Assembly: GCF_000276665.1 (NCBI RefSeq)
Contig: NW_004955429.1
Coordinates: forward strand, 3,237,452-3,301,451
Length of the DNA: 64,000 bases
Direction of reading: 5' to 3'
From: Chinchilla lanigera
Lineage: Eukaryota; Chordata; Mammalia; Rodentia; Chinchillidae
Shown here: positions 1 through 13,628 of the stretch, piece by piece
Numbering within the stretch: the first letter of the stretch is position 1
Layout of the letters: the number at the start of each line of letters is the position of its first letter
Translations under genes and position numbers: made by a program
The notes under the pieces: model-generated
What the model was told of the DNA's origin: nothing
The model's database searches: none
The model's input: the letters and a program-made list of their open reading frames with translations, nothing else

Positions 1-136
1 CACTTTGTTTGTAACTCTGTATTGTCTGTATTGTGCTTGTGATATGTTGTGAAATGTTGTATGTCTGTTAATGTTTCCCTCCTTTTATCTTTAAATTAAA
101 AAAAAAATTGCATGTGGAGAGAAAAAAAAAAAAAAG
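1..136 (+). mobile_element. L1 3'UTR end (cut by window edge)
   Basis: T/G-rich sequence resembles the L1 3'UTR end at 14100-14207 (shared pattern tctgttaatgtt..ctccttttatctttaaa-taaa) and ends in two A-rich runs. The body lies outside the window. Confidence 0.6.
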
Positions 137-699
137 AAAATCTATCGATGTGAGACTTCAGAACTTAATGTGGGTGTTACCATATTAAAGCTACCTGAAA
201 AGTGAGGTTTTGTGTGTGGATAAAGGAGAGTTAAAAAAGAAAAACCAAAAGATTCCCAACACCCAAACAGAAGGATATATATGGTTTAAGTACAGGCTAC
301 TATGAGCTACAGCTTAGAGTTTATAGCAGTTATTACTACATTGACATAAATTCCCAAGTAAAGAACATTCTTCTTGAAGGAACTGGAGGCATTTGGCCAG
401 GGATCTATGGTAATTCTAGGTGGCATTCCGAGTATATGTTCATGGTGCAGAAAGGTACAGGAAAGAGATAAAATCCTTTATCATTTCAAGTTGCTGCCTT
501 TATTCTAGCCCAGATCCTGTACTTAATAAAGTGATTATTTCATCCACTACAACATTCAACATGGAGATAAAAGTGAGATGAGAAAAAAAAAAAACTCTTC
601 AGGGATATTTACAAGTATTTATTCATACATAATATATGAAATATATATTCAATGAACATATAAATATTTTGAAATAAATATTTTTTTGAATTAATGTAC

Positions 700-1210
700 A
701 TAGGCTGCCTGGTCATTTATCCTGTAAGCCTTTATTTTATGTCAGACACTGTTCTCATTACCAGGGATTCAGTAGCAGGCAGCAAAAAGACTCTTTTTCC
801 TAGTATGTTTGGAATGTAAGGAGACAATACAAAATAAGCAAATAGGTAAACGTGACACTCACAGAAACACATAAAAAGGCTGTGAAGAAAACAAAACAAA
901 GTGACATTCTGTTACATTTGAACATGACGAGTCTGTCTAGGTGTGGGATTGAATGAACTGGGGCAAGATGAAAGGTTTGGAGGCTCTGCATGGGGTGGGA
1001 CACATTGGTATCTTGGATTAGAGCAGTAAATGATGAGGGAAAGGTATAAATGGAGTTGGAATTCAGCTTGAAAGTAGAATAATAAATAGGCTGACAGACA
1101 GGATGTGAATCATGTTTTCAAGAAAGTTATCCTAGTGAGGAATTACCATCTGTAATATGCATAGATTGCAATGAAGTGAGCAGTGTGGGCTTCCACTGCA
1201 TTCAGATAGA
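700..1210 (-). repeat. L2-like ancient LINE fragment (low certainty)
   Basis: The order of motifs (cagacactgttctcattaccaggg, then ggagacaatacaaaataagcaa, then tgtgaagaaaa) matches the reverse strand of the L2 3' region as I remember it. It is strongly diverged. Confidence 0.35.
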
Positions 1211-2276
1211 GAAATTAATACAGGATATGATATTTTGCTGTATTTTTTCTTAAGGAAACTTTAGGCCTTATAAGTAGTCTACATCGGGACTATACCTTTC
1301 TGTAAGTTGTTGAGAACTGTGTTCTTTCAAAACTTTGTGTGTTTGTTGGTTACACATTACAAAGCTCCCAAAGTTATATTTTTGACAGAATTTAGAGATT
1401 CATTACATTGAATCATTTGCTAAGTCAATGAATGCTTAATTCCTGTTTCACAGTTTGAGTATGAGTATATAGTCTTTCTAGGCCGTGGGGTTCTCCCTGA
1501 TGTTCTATAATTAAAACGTCCTCTGGGTTGAAGCTGGAGGCTCAAAACACAGCAAAAACAGTGGCCTGGCTTGGGATGGCTTGCAGCTAGAATGATGGGC
1601 CTCACTGGAGCCTATCTAAGGCACAGGCACAGTCTTTCTTGACTGAGAGCAGCTGAGTTATTTATAGCACACAGATTCATCATCTCTGTGCCTAATCATT
1701 ACCAAAGAGCCCAAAGTAATTTTGTGGGTGATGGTTAACAACGCTAATGAAAAGGCTTTTGCTTTATACATATGAAGTCCCCAGAGTGTGGAGCAATCTA
1801 ACAACTTCCATGGAGTTTGAGTGAGGCTTGAATTCTGGCTCCCAGCTCGTGGAATGCACCATCCCTTCCCACTGAGGGAGGACAGTGGTATATAGGAGAA
1901 TGTACTCTCCAAAGTTCTCTGGATCTGGAAAACATTCACGGTTTTCTCTACCTATACTACCTCTGTGTTAGCTTCTCTGTACTTGGTTGAAAAGTGACTG
2001 CTTCGGCCATGTCTTTAATGACAAGCTCGGTTCTAGTCTGCCAAAGAGCCAGAGTTTCATTGTTAAGATTTATCAGGCTCCCATCTCCTCCACTGCTGCT
2101 CTAGACATTTCTGTTCTGCTTTGTGTTTGAGCATCATGCTGCTCTGAAATGCAGATAGCAACCTTATACTGCGTGGATAGGGCAGAGTCACCCCACTCCA
2201 TATTGAATTAGGTAAAGCAATTTAGTAAGAATTATTCTTTTTCCTCTGAAATTCCATTGTATTACAGTAACTACTC

Positions 2277-2340
2277 AACCAACCAACCATTCATCCATCT
2301 GACCATTCATCTGTCCATCCACCCATCCATTCATTCATCA
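2277..2340. repeat. Degenerate (CATC)n/(CCAA)n simple repeat
   Basis: Tandem ccaa units are followed by cattcatccatc-type tetramers. The array is imperfect. Confidence 0.85.
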
Positions 2341-2539
2341 TCTCTTTACTATTTATCAACAGTATATGAGACACAATGAATATATCAGTACAACAATAAT
2401 CTCAGCACTTGAGAACCCCACAGAACCAAATGGTTCACAGAACCAAATAGTATGGATCATTTTTCATACCTTCTTTCTATAATGCTCATGTCTCTATATT
2501 GTCATGGTCTATATTTTATTATAGTTTTTTTATATGAAT

Positions 2540-3600
2540 AAATTTTATTTTTAGAATGCTTTAAGTTAAGATCAAAATTGAATGGAAAGTATACAGAATT
2601 CTCATATAACTACTATCCCCATGCACGCAAAATTCTTCTGCCATCAATGTCCTATGTCACAGTGGTATTTTTTCAAGCAATCAGTGAACCTGCACTGACA
2701 CATCATTACCCCTTAAAGCCCACAGTTTATATTAAAGTTTACTGATGGTGTGGTAATTCTATGAGGTTTGACAAATCTATAAAGACAAACATCCACCACG
2801 GTAGTACTGTCAGAATAGTTTACATACTTTAGTATCTTCTTCACTCTGTTCTTTCCTCTGTCTCTTTTGCAACAAATAATCTTTTTATTATTTCCATGCT
2901 TTTTTCCAGGATGTCATACAGTTGGAAGCACAGTATGCAGCTTTCTCAGATTGGCTTGTTTCACTTAATAACATGCATTTCAGTTTCCTTCTCATCTTTT
3001 CATAGTTTGGTAGCTTATTTCTTTTTAGTGCTGAATTTATGCCATGGTTTATTTATCCACTCACCTCCTAAAGGACAACTTGGTTTCTTTTAAATTTTGA
3101 GTTATGTGTAAAGCAGCTATACAGATCTATATGTAGGTTTTGGGGCAGACACAAACTTTTGACCCATTTGGGCACCCACCAAGGAGCACAATAACTGAAC
3201 TGAATGTTAAGAGTATGTTTAGTTTTGTAAGAGACTGTCAAACTGTCTTCCAAAATTCCTGTACCATTCTGCATCTCATCAGCAAAGCATGAGAATTCCT
3301 GTTGCTCCACATCAGCACTAGCACTTAATGTTGTCAACACTTTGGAATCTGGCCATGTTTTTCTTTCTCAAACAGATTTTATTGGTATATTTTAGATATA
3401 TATAATGATCACATTCATCATGGAGAATTTGCACTCCATGACATAACTTGATTTTTTCCCCCATCCTCCTAACTTCCCTTTAACCCCTTGTCCCCTCCCC
3501 ATTTACAAAACAATTGTTTCCATTTTTTTCCTTCTTTTCCAGAATCTGGCCATTCTAACAGGTATGTATTGGCATTTCTTTGCTGTTATACGTTTTTTCC
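2540..3600 (-). mobile_element. Ancient L1 (L1M-type) ORF2/3' fragment, antisense
   Basis: The sequence corresponds to the antisense of mammalian L1 3' ORF2, with phrases such as ttggaagcacagtatgcag, tggtttatttatccactcacc and ctggccattctaacaggt. It is full of stops and interrupted by a younger insertion at 3357-3541. Confidence 0.7.
3357..3541 (-). mobile_element. Nested 5'-truncated L1 3' end with 12-bp target-site duplication
   Basis: This 185-bp insertion is bounded by perfect copies of gaatctggccat (3345-3356 and 3542-3553). On the minus strand it ends ..aataaaatctgtttgagaaagaaaaa, an A-rich 3' end. Joining the flanks restores continuous older L1 sequence. Confidence 0.75.
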
Positions 3601-4140
3601 TTCTTTGTGTGAAAAGTTTCATACTTGCTGTAGGACTTGGATACTCTGAGGCTCTGGATCTGTGGCTGGTTTATAGGTCACAGTTAGTGCTGGGCCCACT
3701 GCCTCCCACAAAGCAGGCAATGGTTGATGGTCGCTGAGATGGAGGATTGAGTGGCTCTCAGTGACTATGGAAGCCAGGATGGTGAGAAAGTTATGGGAAA
3801 CATGACTAACACATGGCTTCTCACAAAACAGAACATATCTGATGACACTCGAAAGGTTTCTTTGTAAGTGACTTTGGGACAAGGAACATAATGGTATTAA
3901 AAAGTCCATTTACTTTTGATGGCTTGTCACCATTTGATGTCTGACCTTCTTGGAGAGGAAGTGGAGCATCCCCCAGTTGAACCCACTGCAGCTCACATTC
4001 TAACTAAAACACTGCTCTATGCAATTAAAAAGTAGGAAAGAACATTACCAATGTTTTAGAAAATGATAGTACATAATTCACAATCATAATTGTTTCCCAA
4101 CATATTATAATACTAGCCTGAAAACAACACCACAAAAATA

Positions 4141-4166
4141 ACAGCAGCAACAACAACAACAACAAA
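4141..4166 (+). repeat. (CAA)n simple repeat
   Basis: About seven caa/caac units lie in an A-rich context. Confidence 0.8.
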
Positions 4167-4699
4167 ACACCTCAAAGAATACTCCCTGGGGTTGAATTCT
4201 GGTACTTGAGTAAAAAGCAGTTTTAAAGAAAATGAGACCAGTGGAGTCTTTTGTAGATTCTGAAGGGATTCTGTGAACTTTCAAGTGTGTTAGTGGTCAG
4301 TGGCTCTGGATCACTTTTATGTTGAATTTAATTTCAAAATATATGCACTTTCTAATAGAGCTGGTACCAAAATAATGAGTATAAAACTATTACCTATAAA
4401 TGTGGAAATGCAGAAAATAATGGGGCTTTTTATCAAAAAGCATAAGGAGTGGTTAGAGACACTCAAATAGTGAAGAAGTTTTTTTGCAAATGTCAAATCC
4501 CACCTAACCACTCGTGCATAACAATTGTTCAAAGAGGCCACATTGAAAACTGGGTGGCAGCAACACTCACATTCAAGTGCTGTCAACAGTGCGAGATGTA
4601 CTGGGTTGCACAGATGCAGACCAGCCACATCCCCGCTGACAGGAGGGAGCATGGCTGTGAGATGAGACCCAGATCTGTGCCTTGGATGAAGTTATTCTA

Positions 4700-4934
4700 G
4701 GACCGTGGTTCCTAACCATAGAGTTGGAGTGGGAAGGGATGATTCTGCTCCCATGGACTATGTGGCAATGTCTGGAGACACTGTGGGTTATCACAAATGG
4801 GAAGGGGATGCTACTGGGATCTAGTGCATAGGGGTCAAGGACGCCATTGAACACCCAATACTGCACAGGAGAAATTTCACAAAGAAGAATTATTGGCTCC
4901 CAATGTGAGTAGTGCTGAGGCTGAGAAACGCTGT
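4700..4934 (+). mobile_element. MER5A-like hAT DNA transposon relic
   Basis: Starts gtggttcctaacca and ends gctgagaaacgctg, matching MER5A termini. Internal landmarks are tggcaatgtctggagaca, gctactgggatctagtg and actgcacaggagaa. The roughly 190-bp family length is close to the 235 bp seen here. It is non-autonomous with no ORF, and the match is from memory of the consensus. Confidence 0.8.
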
Positions 4935-5089
4935 CATAGAAATAAGCAGGATCTACATCCTGGACAAAGTTTTGATTTCTCTGTCCCAGCAAATAGTCTT
5001 GAACTTTCATTCTCTACTCACAACGCTAGCAAAACACAGAAGTAAGATCAAAGGTGATGAAGCAACCCAAATCTATAGTATCTATTCTG

Positions 5090-5240
5090 TGTTGAACTGT
5101 GTCTCCCAAATTTCACATGCTGAATCCTCAGACCCAGAACCTTAGAATGTGATTTTATTTGGAAATAGGGTCATTGTAGATGTGGTTTGTTAAGGCAAAG
5201 TCACCGTGTCCTGACTATAGTGCTTTCTGAGCAGTGACAT
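5090..5240 (+). mobile_element. MLT1-like LTR relic, 5' part
   Basis: ttgaactgtgtctcccaaat, then aatgtgattttatttgga and aatagggtc follow the MLT1 LTR 5' half. Similarity is lost after about 5240. Confidence 0.55.
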
Positions 5241-5559
5241 GCTTTCTTTGAACATCAGAAACAAGTACCAGGTGGACTACCTGCACTTAGCTTCATGTTT
5301 CTGGGTCAGGATCAAGTCACCTCTAGACTCACAAACACAGTCACACATGTTCTTGCCTCTGGAATGATGTTCCTAGCCAGTCTCTTGCCTTTGTCTTGGT
5401 TCTCTCTAACCTATCTCTTGCTGGGTTCTCAGAAGGATCTGTCCAGCAGGCAAATCAGGTCATTTGAAGTCGCCAATTAAAATCTTCCATTGGGCTCTCC
5501 TCCCTTAAGGTAAAATTCCAGCTGACCAAGGCACACAAAGAGGACTCTGCATCTTCTTG

Positions 5560-5890
5560 TGCCTGTGTTTCCATTTTCATTTCTAGCTCTTGCTCTTGCA
5601 CACTTTCTGGCACCCGCGCTCCCAAGAGTTCCACACTATTTCCACACCTCAGTTCCAGCGCATGCTGCTATTTTCTGTTCTCCATACACAACTTCTTCAA
5701 ATTTTACTAATCACTCCCAGACTGCTTGCCCTCATCGAATTGACTACATTTTATGGAAATGATATTTTGTGTACAGCACGGCTCTCCTATCAGATTATAA
5801 ACTTATTGAGGACAGAAACTGTGACTAATCCATATCTCTAACTTCTAGCCCAGGGCCTGGAACACAGTTAGTACTTAAGAAATATGACTA
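5560..5890 (+). repeat. L2-like ancient LINE 3' end
   Basis: The end matches the L2 3' terminus pattern: aaacttattgaggacagaaact, then agcccagggcctggaacaca and gttagtacttaagaaatatg. The upstream match is poor. Confidence 0.5.
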
Positions 5891-6734
5891 ATAATTATCA
5901 AACTGATTTCTTTCCTCTCAGTCAAGTGATACAAAATTTCCTTCATTTTCAAAAGAGAATCTTCCGAGTATTTGTCTCAGATAATATAAGACAAGTCTAC
6001 AAACCTCAATTGGTGTCTCTGAGTTTCTGTTTATCTTCATGAGAATTTTCATTTCATTTAAATGTTCTCCCCTTCTGGTCTCAGACTTTGCATGCTGAGT
6101 TGTTAGATCTCATAAGAACACCAAAACATTACCGCACCAAGTTGTGTCCTTATAAAAACCCATTAACTCTTCTATGTAGATGACATCTGTGGCTGGAGAA
6201 GGCATGATACCCCTTTCCCTGATTTTGTTTTGGGGATAGGAGTGACAGACAGCCCACACCAAGTAGGCTGAATCTGAGGCATGTGGTCCTTTTGGTGATA
6301 TTCACTCAGACTTTCTTAGATTCTAAACTCACACTTGATCCCTAACTAAGCCTAGATGAGAGACGGTGGGGAAAAGGATAATGCCCAGACCTCAAAGCAG
6401 GTGAAGTTCCCCAAGGGCCATGACAATATGGTCCCCTCCCTGAGCGATATGGCATCACACGGTCTAGTCCTGAGAGAGCCAGGTGCTGGTTCTCCCACTG
6501 AGGATGGCAGAGGAAGCAGGCTGGAGAGGAGCAGGCTGGGGACTGGATGCTATCAGAGCTCACAAACTGGCTAAACAAGAACTACAATTAGCACTTGCAG
6601 CTGTTGGTGTATGAGGACTACTACATTCTCTATTCTTGGGTTAAATTCTACAGAACTTTAAAGCAATGAAATGACATGAGTAATCTGCAAAGACTAGAGT
6701 GAAATTAAATGGTCCTACTTCAGTCATCAGATCA

Positions 6735-6905
6735 CAGAGAGTGAGAGCTGGAAGTGACTCAGAAATTAATCATCCTTCCCCTCAATAATAAAAACTTTAG
6801 TCCAGAGAGGTTTATTTATTGGTCTAAGTACACACAACCAGAAAGAGGCAGTCCTAAGGACATTCATCCAGAAATCTTGACTCCTTAGCACAGAATTCCT
6901 TTCAT
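6735..6905 (-). repeat. MIR-type SINE relic
   Basis: agagctggaagtgactcag, followed by ccagagaggttta and acacaaccagaaagaggcag, matches the reverse MIR-family core region. Confidence 0.5.
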
Positions 6906-8661
6906 CATACCAATTGCCTTCTTGGTTTTCTTACTCAGCTCAAGTTCATATACTGATCAAATCATGACACTCTAGAACTTTAAGTTGTTTTATGATTTTG
7001 AGGGAAAAGAACAAGTTGATATCAAAGTATTTTTAAAAATTATTATTAAGTGTCTAAAAGTGACATATACATCTCTCCTATCTTGACCAAAAACTATTTT
7101 TAAAATATTCTGGCAGTATTTCATGGAAGTTCAATGCTTTGTGTGATCCTACAAAATATTTAATTTATTTCATACATATCATTTGACCCTACTGTCCTAA
7201 CTGATAATCCAAAGAAAAGATCCTCAGTTGTAATTTTAGACTACCCAAAGGAATGTAAGCAAAATTAAACAGGGAAAACAAAAATCTCATCTTAGACATA
7301 TGATTCTCTGCACAGAAAAAAACTGTACTCTGCTATGGTCTAATGATGGGGTGAAATGGTCTCCAAATGAACTGATCATCACACTGGCAGTCACACTGCT
7401 AGTTATTATAAATGCTGCTAGGCATTTATGGCAAGAATATGGCTTAGGAAATCATATGGTTTAGAAGTTTTAAAGTTTCCAGTTTGGCTCATTTTTAAAG
7501 AATTTCTAATTTTGATTTGTTTGTCATTCTTTTAGATTGTGCTGAATCACACACAAAGGCACATGTGGATTGCCAACCATGGGAATGTTTAAAGGGACAT
7601 GTACAGGGTGGTGCTATTAATATCAGTGAGAGAAATGGGATTGGTGACGGGTGTGGGGGAGAAACAGATTACACTGGAGTCACCACAACGGAGCTGCAGT
7701 GAACTGTGAAGGGAAGGTGCGAGAATCATTCTAGTTCCCTGAGTACTGAACGTCGTCTCTTTCCAATATGGATTTGCAGCTGCTACAGATAAAGGAGAGA
7801 TCCAAGAAAGCTGGAAAAATGGTGTAAAAATTTAAGATTGGGATAGAAAGGAAATACACACATACTTGGTTTACTTCTGTCCCCAGAGCAGGCCAGCTTG
7901 CCCCCTGAAGTCTCATAGTCTGTGTCTGAGATAGGACACCACCAAATCCTAGGAGGGTCACAGGAACTGGACTACAAGTCACCACAAACTATCTAGCAGT
8001 GGTGATGCTTCAGAGCCAGAAGTAGATGTTATAGTCTCCTTTACCATGAGTTACTACGTTAGAGGTTCAATACATCCTGAGTGTTTACATTTGGAACATA
8101 CGCTGAAATAAATGAACTATATTTGTCAGCAGATGCCGTGAAACTGGTTTCATTTCAATGTTATTAAACATCGCTCTACCAAGCAAGAAAAAGTAGTTGA
8201 GGCAAATATAAGTGAGACACTACCTCTAGCTTGTAGAACTTAGAAGTAAACAAACCAATTAAAAATGATTCCTTGCTTCTGAGATAGCAACCTCTGGGGG
8301 AGTAGACTGGTAAGAAGCAGACCAGACTTTCTGATGACAAAACGCTGAATTATAAAACAGAGAAAAGAACTATAAACAAGAGCAGCCTATGGTTGGTGTA
8401 CAACAGCTGTCCTGTCTGGAGGATGCCCTGACAGCCAATAAGCTTCTCCTGTTTCTGCTGACCAGGCATCTAACAGAGCTGGCCCACGGTCCAGAAGGAG
8501 CAGCTACTCCTAGTAGTACTGATCTTAGGACCAGGGGTAGATGCTGCCTTTTGCTTTATTCAGTGCTCCTCAGATGGGTTCTGTGTTAACAGTCAGAATA
8601 CTCTGGATGCTTAAATCAGCTTGTCTCTGTAGGCACAGAGATGCAGCCAGAAGTGCCCGTG

Positions 8662-8935
8662 TTGTTGTGGTTTAGATCCAGAATGCACACCGTTTCCCCT
8701 CAACCTCAGGTGCTCAGAGGTGGGGCTTCTGGATGGGGAGTGGGTCATGGGTGACTGTACCCATCAGTGAGCCCGGCCTGTGCATGTGCTGTCGGGAGGT
8801 GGGAAGAGGTGGTCGCTGAGGCCGGACCTAGAAGGGTGTAGCTCCCTCTCAGGTTCCTTCCTTCTCACTCTGCTTTCACTGTCCTCCTTCTCTAGTCCCG
8901 GTCAGATGGCAGAGATCACACTTCACTGCTATGGG
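8662..8935 (+). mobile_element. MaLR-type (MST/ORR1-like) LTR relic
   Basis: The 5' start tgttgtggtttagat is followed by gctcagaggtggggcttctgg and gggtcatgg, the order seen in MaLR LTRs. Confidence 0.5.
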
Positions 8936-9016
8936 TGAGGTCATAAGAACACCCTCTCCTAAGAGTACATCCAGGACACCCAGGATGGAGCCAAAAGCAT
9001 TCAAAGAGAAGGCAGG

Positions 9017-9019
<3 letters not shown>

Positions 9020-9063
<44 letters not shown>
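9020..9063. repeat. (TG)22 microsatellite
   Basis: An uninterrupted tg dinucleotide run of about 44 bp ends at tgtacgtg. Confidence 0.97.
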
Positions 9064-9066
<3 letters not shown>

Positions 9067-9235
9067 TGCCTTGTCACCAGAGCTATAAAAGCAGAAGAGC
9101 AGAGCAGGAGAGAATGGTCTCAGCAGCAAGCTTTGCTCTATGCCAATGCCAAGAACACGTACACCTAATCCTAGTAAACGAACGGGTCACGGAGCCAAAG
9201 GTTATTGACAACCTCCTATGTTAGAAGGAAATTGC

Positions 9236-9600
9236 TGTAATTTGGATTTTAAATGTCCCTCAAAGGTTCATGTGTTAAAGATATGGTCCTCAGGCTGGCA
9301 GGCTGGGACGTGGTAGAATATTTGGAAGGAGGGCCCGGTAAGAGATCTGTAGGTCCCTGGGGCATGGGAACCTGTCCCTTCTGTCTCTCTTTGCTCCCTG
9401 GCTTGTGATGTAACTGGTTTTGCTCTGCCACACACGTCCTGTATGATGTGCTGCCTTGCCACAAGGCACAAAGCAAAGGGGCAAGCCATCTGTGGACTGC
9501 AGTCATAAAAACTGTGATCCAGAAGAAACCTGTTCTCTGTGTAAGTTCATCATCTCAAGGATTTTATTATAGTGACAGAGAGCTGATGAACAGAGTGAGC
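9236..9600 (+). mobile_element. MaLR-type LTR-like relic
   Basis: Starts aatttggattttaaatgtcc and ends attttattatagtgacagaga. The 5' gtttgaatgt.. and 3' gtattttgttatagcagc.. MaLR landmarks are both recognisable. No full consensus comparison was possible. Confidence 0.5.
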
Positions 9601-10570
9601 AGTGCCCTACGAGCAGGCCACAAAATGATCACATTCAATAATTGAGAATAATTTGAGCAAATTTTGTAAAATTTCACTTCTCCTGGCATCTCTCCATTTT
9701 GTATCTTACTAATTAAATTTTCTAGATATTTTCAGATGAATTAGGTATTTTCTTTTAGCTTAAATTCTTAGTAGAGATCTGATAACCCAAGCAGTGTCAG
9801 TAAATTTCTCAGACACATTTACTGTTTAAAGCTGCAGGAGGGTTATTTAAGAAAATTAACTGAAAATTCAATGGACTGCACATTACTTTCCTATAAGGGC
9901 TTATTTAAAAGCCCGATTCACATTCAGAGTGAGGTGTTTTATCACAGGATCTGAGTCAACACAGTGAACAGTAAACTGCTAAGAGCAGAGCTTGAAAGCT
10001 TCTCTAACAGCTTTTGGGAGTTTCTATTAAATAAGATACTTTGGTATCAAAATTAGAGAAATATAAACTATAGTGCAGGAGAAAATTTTTATTACTCAGA
10101 AATAATTTATTGTCTTAATGTGTTCATTACTAAATCAAAAAAATAAATAGAGGAATCGAATATTCTCCTTAAGAAAAAGAACAGAAGAAACCAAGTGACT
10201 AAATTAATAAAAATATAAAAAAAGAAAATCAATAATACAGATAATGAAAAGTATAGGATCTGTAAATACATCCAACTATTTTTTTCTAAAGATTAAAAAC
10301 TCCTTGTAGGCCCAGTTAATGATAGAAGAGAGAGCAAGGAGAAATAGATACATATATATATATTTAGAATGAGAAAGAAGCAAGGTCAGAAATACAGGAT
10401 AAATTCAAAGTACTATAAGAAAATTCAAGCAAATCTGTGACATCAAATTTGAAGATGACTTCTTAGAAAAATTCAAATAATCCCCTCCAAATAGCCCATA
10501 TATTAATCACTCAATTAGTGCTAACTCCTACCATGAGCAGTGACAAGAAGATACTTCCTAAAGAGGTTCA

Positions 10571-10930
<360 letters not shown>

Positions 10931-11269
10931 TTATTAATTGTTAAAATTGCTTGGCAATACAGTTACTAGGACAAAATCAACTGTGAGTGTCTGTGTGGTC
11001 TCCCTGAGCACTGCATTTTGGTGTTCTATGCTTGCTGCTGTCATGGTGTTAAAAAATCACCTTTCTTAAATTACAGACACCATGATAAGCACATGAAGCG
11101 AAATCATTCAACACATGTTTGTGCCTTTCAGAATTGTCCTAGGCAATGGAAATATATCAGCAGCAACACTGTAAAAAAACCAAAACAACAAAAAACCTCT
11201 AACTTCTTAGAGTGGACAGACAGAAAAACGAATACATAGTATAAACAGGTAACACGCAAGTGGTTACGA

Positions 11270-11455
11270 GTGCTGTCATATCTCATTTACTTGTCAAAAT
11301 TCCCCAAGGCAGGCATGGTTTTCCCATTTCACAAGAAATGGAGGCTTGGAGCTATCAATCTCCCTCAAAATCACAGATATGCCTGGATTCAAACCAAGTC
11401 TATCTGATGCCAAAGCCCATGCCTTTAACTTTCTTTTGAGGCTGTCTTTCTAAAA
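11270..11455 (-). repeat. MIR SINE relic
   Basis: tctcatttacttgtcaaaatt, then cccatttcacaagaaatggagg and ggattcaaaccaagtct correspond to the reverse MIR consensus. Confidence 0.65.
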
Positions 11456-11479
11456 TTCAGTTTTCTCACCTCTGGGAGA

Positions 11480-11481
11480 AT

Positions 11482-11512
<31 letters not shown>
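11480..11512. repeat. (TTTA)8 microsatellite
   Basis: Eight consecutive ttta units. Confidence 0.97.
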
Positions 11513-13628
11513 GAATCTCTTTATACAGTGCTCAAATTCCAGGACCTTAGGGCTCTAAGTATAAAGAGCAATTTCCCAGTGCTGGAATGATACAGATAGG
11601 GAGCCGAGATCACAGTGAGGTGAGTCTCTAATATCTCACTGACTCTGTGTCTGCCTTCCCTCCTATCTTCCTTTCTGTCTGATGGGTTCCCAGGACAGAT
11701 CGCGTATGCAGGTTCTCTGCTGAAATAGAGCAGCAGATCCTCCTGCTTCAGAGCTGCTCGGTCATCATCATCCCTTCTGCTCTGCTTCACTTTCCCTCTG
11801 CCTAACCCTGGTGGCCATCTGGGAGGCCCAGGGGTCTGCATCTCTGTGGTGGCATTCTCTTTCTCTGCTTCCCACGGGCCCTCCTCTGGTTTTCGGGTGG
11901 TCTAAATCCTCATGTGTCTACTCCTGCCATTATCACCAGGCTGCTGTTGGGCCTGGAAGTGGGGTACAGTGTTTTGGAATTAAACTAATTATAATGCCTT
12001 GAACTCTATAGCTTTGATGTCTTCATTTCTTTCTATTGTTGCCTTTCTTTTAATTAGGAGGAAACCTGTACTCATCCTGAATTCTAGATATGACCACAGG
12101 GGCTGAGTCATGAGATCCTATGTTGCCACTGCGGGTGCTAGCCTCCCTGCCCCCTTGACAGTGGCCTCAGCTGTTCTTGGGGTTCCCTTCCTTCTGCACC
12201 CTCAACATGGAAATTCCAGGGCAGCTTGTCACCCCTCTTGTTCCCTTCCCTCACTTCCTTCACAGCCTGTATCAGTGATAGTGATACTGGGGACAATTAA
12301 ATATTTTCAAAAAAGAGTTACTGTTATTAAGTCAATATTTTGTATTCCAAGGAAGACTTTTGAAGCTTTTCCACATGAAATTATGAAACAGAAAAAAGAA
12401 TACTTTATGGTATGCATAATTTTATACTATTTTTCTTAAAAGATTATAAGGGACTTTAAAACTTGCCTAGATCTTCTCCCCCTGCATATTATGCACAATA
12501 ATCTTAAGAGAGGTAGAAATTTTACCTTTACTTTCTTCAGAAGCTATTTATTCTTACAATATACAAAAGCTTTCTTCAGTGGTTATTTAAACATATCCAT
12601 ATATATTTACTTTTTCAATGATGCAATAATGGATACTTGGAGTTTTGGAATATCTGTTGGTTTACTATTTTGCAATCTTTAGTTTTAGCCCAATATTCTG
12701 TCAAAAATTGTTACAAGAAGAACTTTCACATCTGCTCATTCAGGACTCTTACACACTATTAATGTAGGTTTAAAATAATGTGATTAAAGGTTTGATATTG
12801 GTGCTGTGCCAATAATTATTTTAGATACCCCATTTGGTCTTTCCTGACAGTTAACAAGTAAAAACACTTAATGTGAAAGAGCAGAACTTAGTAAAGTGAA
12901 AAATGCAGATCTCTACTCTTCCATGTTAGTATCTGAAAGAGAAAAGTAATTAGTATTGATTAGTACATATTTTGGGTGAGATTTTCCCTTGGGAGAACAT
13001 AATATCACTAAGCCTGAAAAAATGTTTAGATGCCCATGAAATCTAAGTTTTTCAAATGTCAGATCAGAGGAACAAGCTTGAGGTGACATAGTCTCAGAGG
13101 TAGAGAAAGCAGAGGAAAGGAGAAAATGATCACAGAGTTGAAGTCAATACAACTTCACAGGTATTTAGGCCCAGATAATGAAGAGACTTAGATTTTCCAC
13201 AGCCATAGGAGGACAGCTCAAAAAGAGAGGAACTATGAAAAGACACAGGTTTGGGGATGAATTCAACTGAATCTGAGAGCAGCAGGACATTTCAGTAGAT
13301 GGGAAATGTGAACTTAGGAGAGAGAAAGAAGTGTATCTTTTGGGTGTCAATTATACAGAGCTATCTGTTGAGGTTATGATGTAGGAAGAACTTGCAAAGT
13401 GAAAAAGTAAAGGGAGAAAAGAGGAAAATGTCTAGAACAAATCTTGGTAAATACACATTTTAGAAATGAACAGATGAGCCTAAGCCAGAGGAGAAAACGT
13501 CCCAGTGTGCTGGGAGAAGAATTAGGAGAATCTGCTCATGGAGAAAATAAGAGATGGTTTCAGGAAGGGGTAGTCCATGGGCATGCCAACAGCAGGCACA
13601 TCCTTCCTTAGAATAGGTCAGATTTGCA

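Noticed and set aside
4573..5010. 145-residue minus-strand frame
   Set aside because: It lies largely across the MER5A relic in antisense; no gene-like features.
8931..9224. 97-residue plus-strand frame with a Cys-Val run
   Set aside because: The run is the (TG)n microsatellite. Nothing else supports coding.
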